NCBI RefSeq assembly: GCF_963924675.1
Contig: NC_089224.1
Location: forward strand, 46,233,158 to 46,297,157
Direction: 5' to 3'
Source of the DNA: Phocoena phocoena
Lineage: Eukaryota; Chordata; Mammalia; Artiodactyla; Phocoenidae
DNA length: 64,000 bases
The notes below the pieces were generated by a model. It had not been told where the DNA came from, searched no databases, and was given only the letters and a program-made list of their open reading frames with translations. Made by a program: the position numbers and the translations under genes. Shown here piece by piece: positions 61,942-64,000 of the stretch; the first letter of the stretch is position 1; the number at the start of each line of letters is the position of its first letter.

Positions 61942-62151
61942 GGGGCTTCCCTGGTGGCACAGTGGTTGAGAGTCTGCCTGCCGATGCAGGGAACACGGGT
62001 TAGTGCCGGTCAGGGAAGATCCCACATGCTGCGGAGCGGCTGGGCCCATGAGCCATGGCTGCTGAGCCTGCGCATCCCGAGCCTGTGCTCCGCAACGGGA
62101 GAGGCCACAACAGTGAGAGGCCCGCGTACCAAAAAAAAAAAAAAAAAAAAA
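61942..62151 (+). mobile_element. CHR SINE, short form, downstream of the MLLT3 exon
   Basis: GGGGCTTCCCTGGTGGCACA head, a degraded B-box region (GGGTTAGTGCCGGTCAGGGA), end GGCCCGCGTACC and an A-tail of about 21. A 12-bp TSD, AGTCAATGAAGA, lies at 61930-61941 and 62152-62163. The long pure A-tail suggests a relatively young insertion. Confidence 0.95.
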
Positions 62152-62404
62152 AGTCAATGAAGAAAGAAGGGAAGCTTGTGAAGAAAACTAAGGAGGAATG
62201 CCAGTAAGTGTGAGGAAAACCAGGAGAGAATGGCACCCTGATTAAGGACAGAAGGAGCAAGTTTCGTGCCAGATTAGTAATAGAAGTGAGAGGTAGTGAG
62301 TACATGAGTGGAGACTGTGATCTGGGGAAGTTTGGATGAAGAGATGAAAACCATGAATTTGTAGTAGGTAATGTCTGCATTCTGACAGTTGGAGGTGCTA
62401 AGAC

Positions 62405-63216
62405 TTTTTTTTTTTAACATCTTTATTGGAGTATAATTGCTTTACAGTGGTGTGTTAGTTTCTGCTTTATGACAAAGTGAATCAGCTATATGTATACATA
62501 TGTCCCCATATCTCTTCCCTCTTGCGTCTCTCCCACCCTCCCTATCCCACTCCTCTAGGTGGTCACAAAGCACCGAGCTCATCTCCCTGTGCTATGTGGC
62601 TGCTTCCCACTAGCTATCTATTTTACATTTGGTAGTGTATGTATGTCCATGCCACTCTCTCACTTCATCCCAGCTTACCCTTCCCCCTCCCCATGTCCTC
62701 AAGTCCATTCTCTAGTAGGTCTGTGTCTTTATTCCCGTCCTGCCCCTAGGTTCTTCATGACCTTTTCTTTTTTTTTTTTAGATTCCATATATATGTGTTA
62801 GCATATGGTATTTGTTTTTCTCTTTCTGACTTACTTCACTCTGTATGACAGACTCTAGGTCCATCCACCTCACTAAAAATAACTCAATTTCATTTCTTTT
62901 TATGGCTGAGTAATATTCCGTTGTATATATGTGCCACATCTTCTTTATCCATTCATCTTTGTCCATCATGTTGATGGACACTTATGTTGCTTCCATGACC
63001 TGGCTGTTGTAAATAGAGCTGCAGTGAACATTGTGGTACATGACTCTTTTTGAATTATGGTTTTCTCAAGGTATATGCCCAGTAGTGGGATTGCTGGGTC
63101 ATATGGTAGTTCTATTTTTAGTTTTTTAAGGAACCTCCATACTGTTCTCCATAGTGGCTGTATCAATTTACATTCCCACCAGCAGTGCAAGAGGGTTCCC
63201 TTTTCTCCACACGCTC
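62405..63216 (-). mobile_element. 5'-truncated L1, antisense, with inverted micro-insertion
   Basis: 3' UTR with AACATCTTTATTGGAGTATA and AATTGCTTTACAGTGGTGTG, then ORF2p C-terminus on the minus strand in two frames: [20 protein letters not shown] upstream, EYYSAIKRNEIELF downstream. The frame break coincides with an extra 11 bp near 62959-62969. An 11-bp TSD, GGTGCTAAGAC, lies at 62394-62404 and 63217-63227. Non-autonomous. Confidence 0.92.
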
Positions 63217-63364
63217 GGTGCTAAGACGTTTTAGTCAAAAGAACTGGGTTCAGATCACTTTGTTTCATCAGGTGTTAGTAATATAACAAATTCTTTTATA
63301 AAAAAGGAAAAACATTGTTTTATTTGACTATGTAATTTTAGAAAATATTGTGTTTTTAAAAACC

Positions 63365-64000
63365 ATAAGCACCTCATACATTGCAGGTGGGATTTTAAAA
63401 TGGTGCAGCCACTCTGGAAAACAGTAAGGCATTTCCTAAAAATGTTCAACACAGAGTTACCTTATGACCCAGAAATTCCACTCCTAGTTGCATAGCCAAG
63501 AGAAATGGAAATGTATGTCCATACAAAAACTTGTGCACAAATGTTCATAGCAGCATTATTCACAATAGCCCAAAATGGAAATAACCCACATTTCTATTTA
63601 TTGACAAATATATAACCAAAACCTGGTATACCCATATAATAGATTATTATTTGGCCATAAAAAGGAACTGACACATACTACAACATAGGTGAACCTCAAA
63701 ACCATCATGCTGAGTATAAGAAGCCAGTCACAAAAGAGCACATATTGTGTATGTATTTTATGTATGTTCATGTATTTATATGAAATGTCGAGAATAGGCA
63801 ACTCCATAGAAGCAGAAGTAGATTAGTGATGCCAGGGGGTGTGGGATCTGTTGGACCACTAATGAGTTTGAGAACTCTTTCTAGAGTAATGAAAATGTCC
63901 TGAAATCAGAATGTGGTGATGGTTTTATAACTCTGTGAATGTACTAAAAACCACAAAATATTATACTCTAAATGGGTGAATTTTATGGTATGTGAATTAC
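63365..64000 (+). mobile_element. L1 3' region, sense, running off the window
   Basis: TGGTGCAGCCACTCTGGAAA, CCTTATGACCCAGAAATTCC, CATAGCAGCATTATTCACAA, TTATTTGGCCATAAAAAGGA, then old-L1 3' UTR phrases (GGTGATGGTTTTATAACTCT, GTACTAAAAACCACAAAATA). Diverged, no intact ORF2. Its 3' end is beyond the window. Confidence 0.88.

Larger units (their letters stand above)
55912..64000 (+). other. MLLT3: MLLT3 intron downstream of the YEATS exon (5' part, probably intron 3)
   Basis: Inferred intron. The next coding segment (the rest of the YEATS domain) was not recognised before the window ends. It contains a short L1 tail at 57.0 kb, L1 remnants at 57.7-58.3, 60.5-60.9, 62.4-63.2 and 63.4-64.0 kb, MIR and MER5-like elements, and one CHR SINE. 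Confidence 0.85.

Noticed and set aside
1..64000. CRISPR array, operon, prophage or other prokaryotic system
   Set aside because: No regularly spaced repeats, no compact genes, no Shine-Dalgarno-led frames. The repeat content is wholly mammalian.
1..64000. Ruminant origin
   Set aside because: tRNA-Glu SINEs alone would allow it, but no BovB or Bov-A units were seen in 64 kb, and the two CHR forms found are those abundant in whales.

Overview
This is nuclear DNA from a whale or dolphin, or a close relative. The decisive clue is sixteen tRNA-Glu-derived CHR-type SINEs (CHR = Cetacea, Hippopotamidae, Ruminantia). They occur in a short form (about 200 bp) and a long form (about 300-350 bp), most with clear target-site duplications (TSDs). 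Old mammalian repeats (MIR, L2, MER5-like, MaLR-like LTRs) and several L1 tails are also present. I saw no BovB or Bov-A units, which argues against a ruminant. The DNA is AT-rich and CpG-poor, has no compact genes, and contains nothing bacterial, plasmid-like or CRISPR-like.

One coding exon is convincing: 55829-55911 on the + strand, 83 bp, with a good polypyrimidine tract and AG before it and GTATGT after it. Its reading frame ([16 protein letters not shown]...) is the YEATS-domain segment of MLLT3 (AF9), residues 65-92, most likely exon 3. It includes the Gly-Tyr-Ala and Phe residues of the acyl-lysine pocket. The paralogue MLLT1 (ENL) differs at three positions in this segment. The window is therefore read as the 3' 55.8 kb of a long MLLT3 intron, the exon, and the first 8.1 kb of the next intron. 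No other exon was recognised.

Layout: 0-12.4 kb holds LTR-like, MER5-like, MIR, L2 and L1 remnants with three CHR SINEs. 12.4-20.7 kb is mostly unique DNA with four CHR SINEs and an antisense LTR-like block. 20.7-33 kb has two CHR SINEs, a reused insertion site with a 5'-truncated L1 at 29.3-30.5 kb, and a C-rich tract near 32.6 kb. 33-44.4 kb is mainly unique with MIR pieces. 44.4-55.1 kb carries CHR SINEs and L1 tails. 55.1-57 kb around the exon lacks young repeats except for a short L1 tail. 57-64 kb is dominated by L1 remnants. Most open reading frames over 60 codons are chance or lie inside SINEs and L1 tails.

No novel multi-gene system is present. The most useful leads are the YEATS exon with inverted CHR SINEs on both sides, the shared SINE/L1 insertion site, a perfect short inverted insertion inside one L1, and predicted G-quadruplex tracts in intronic unique DNA.
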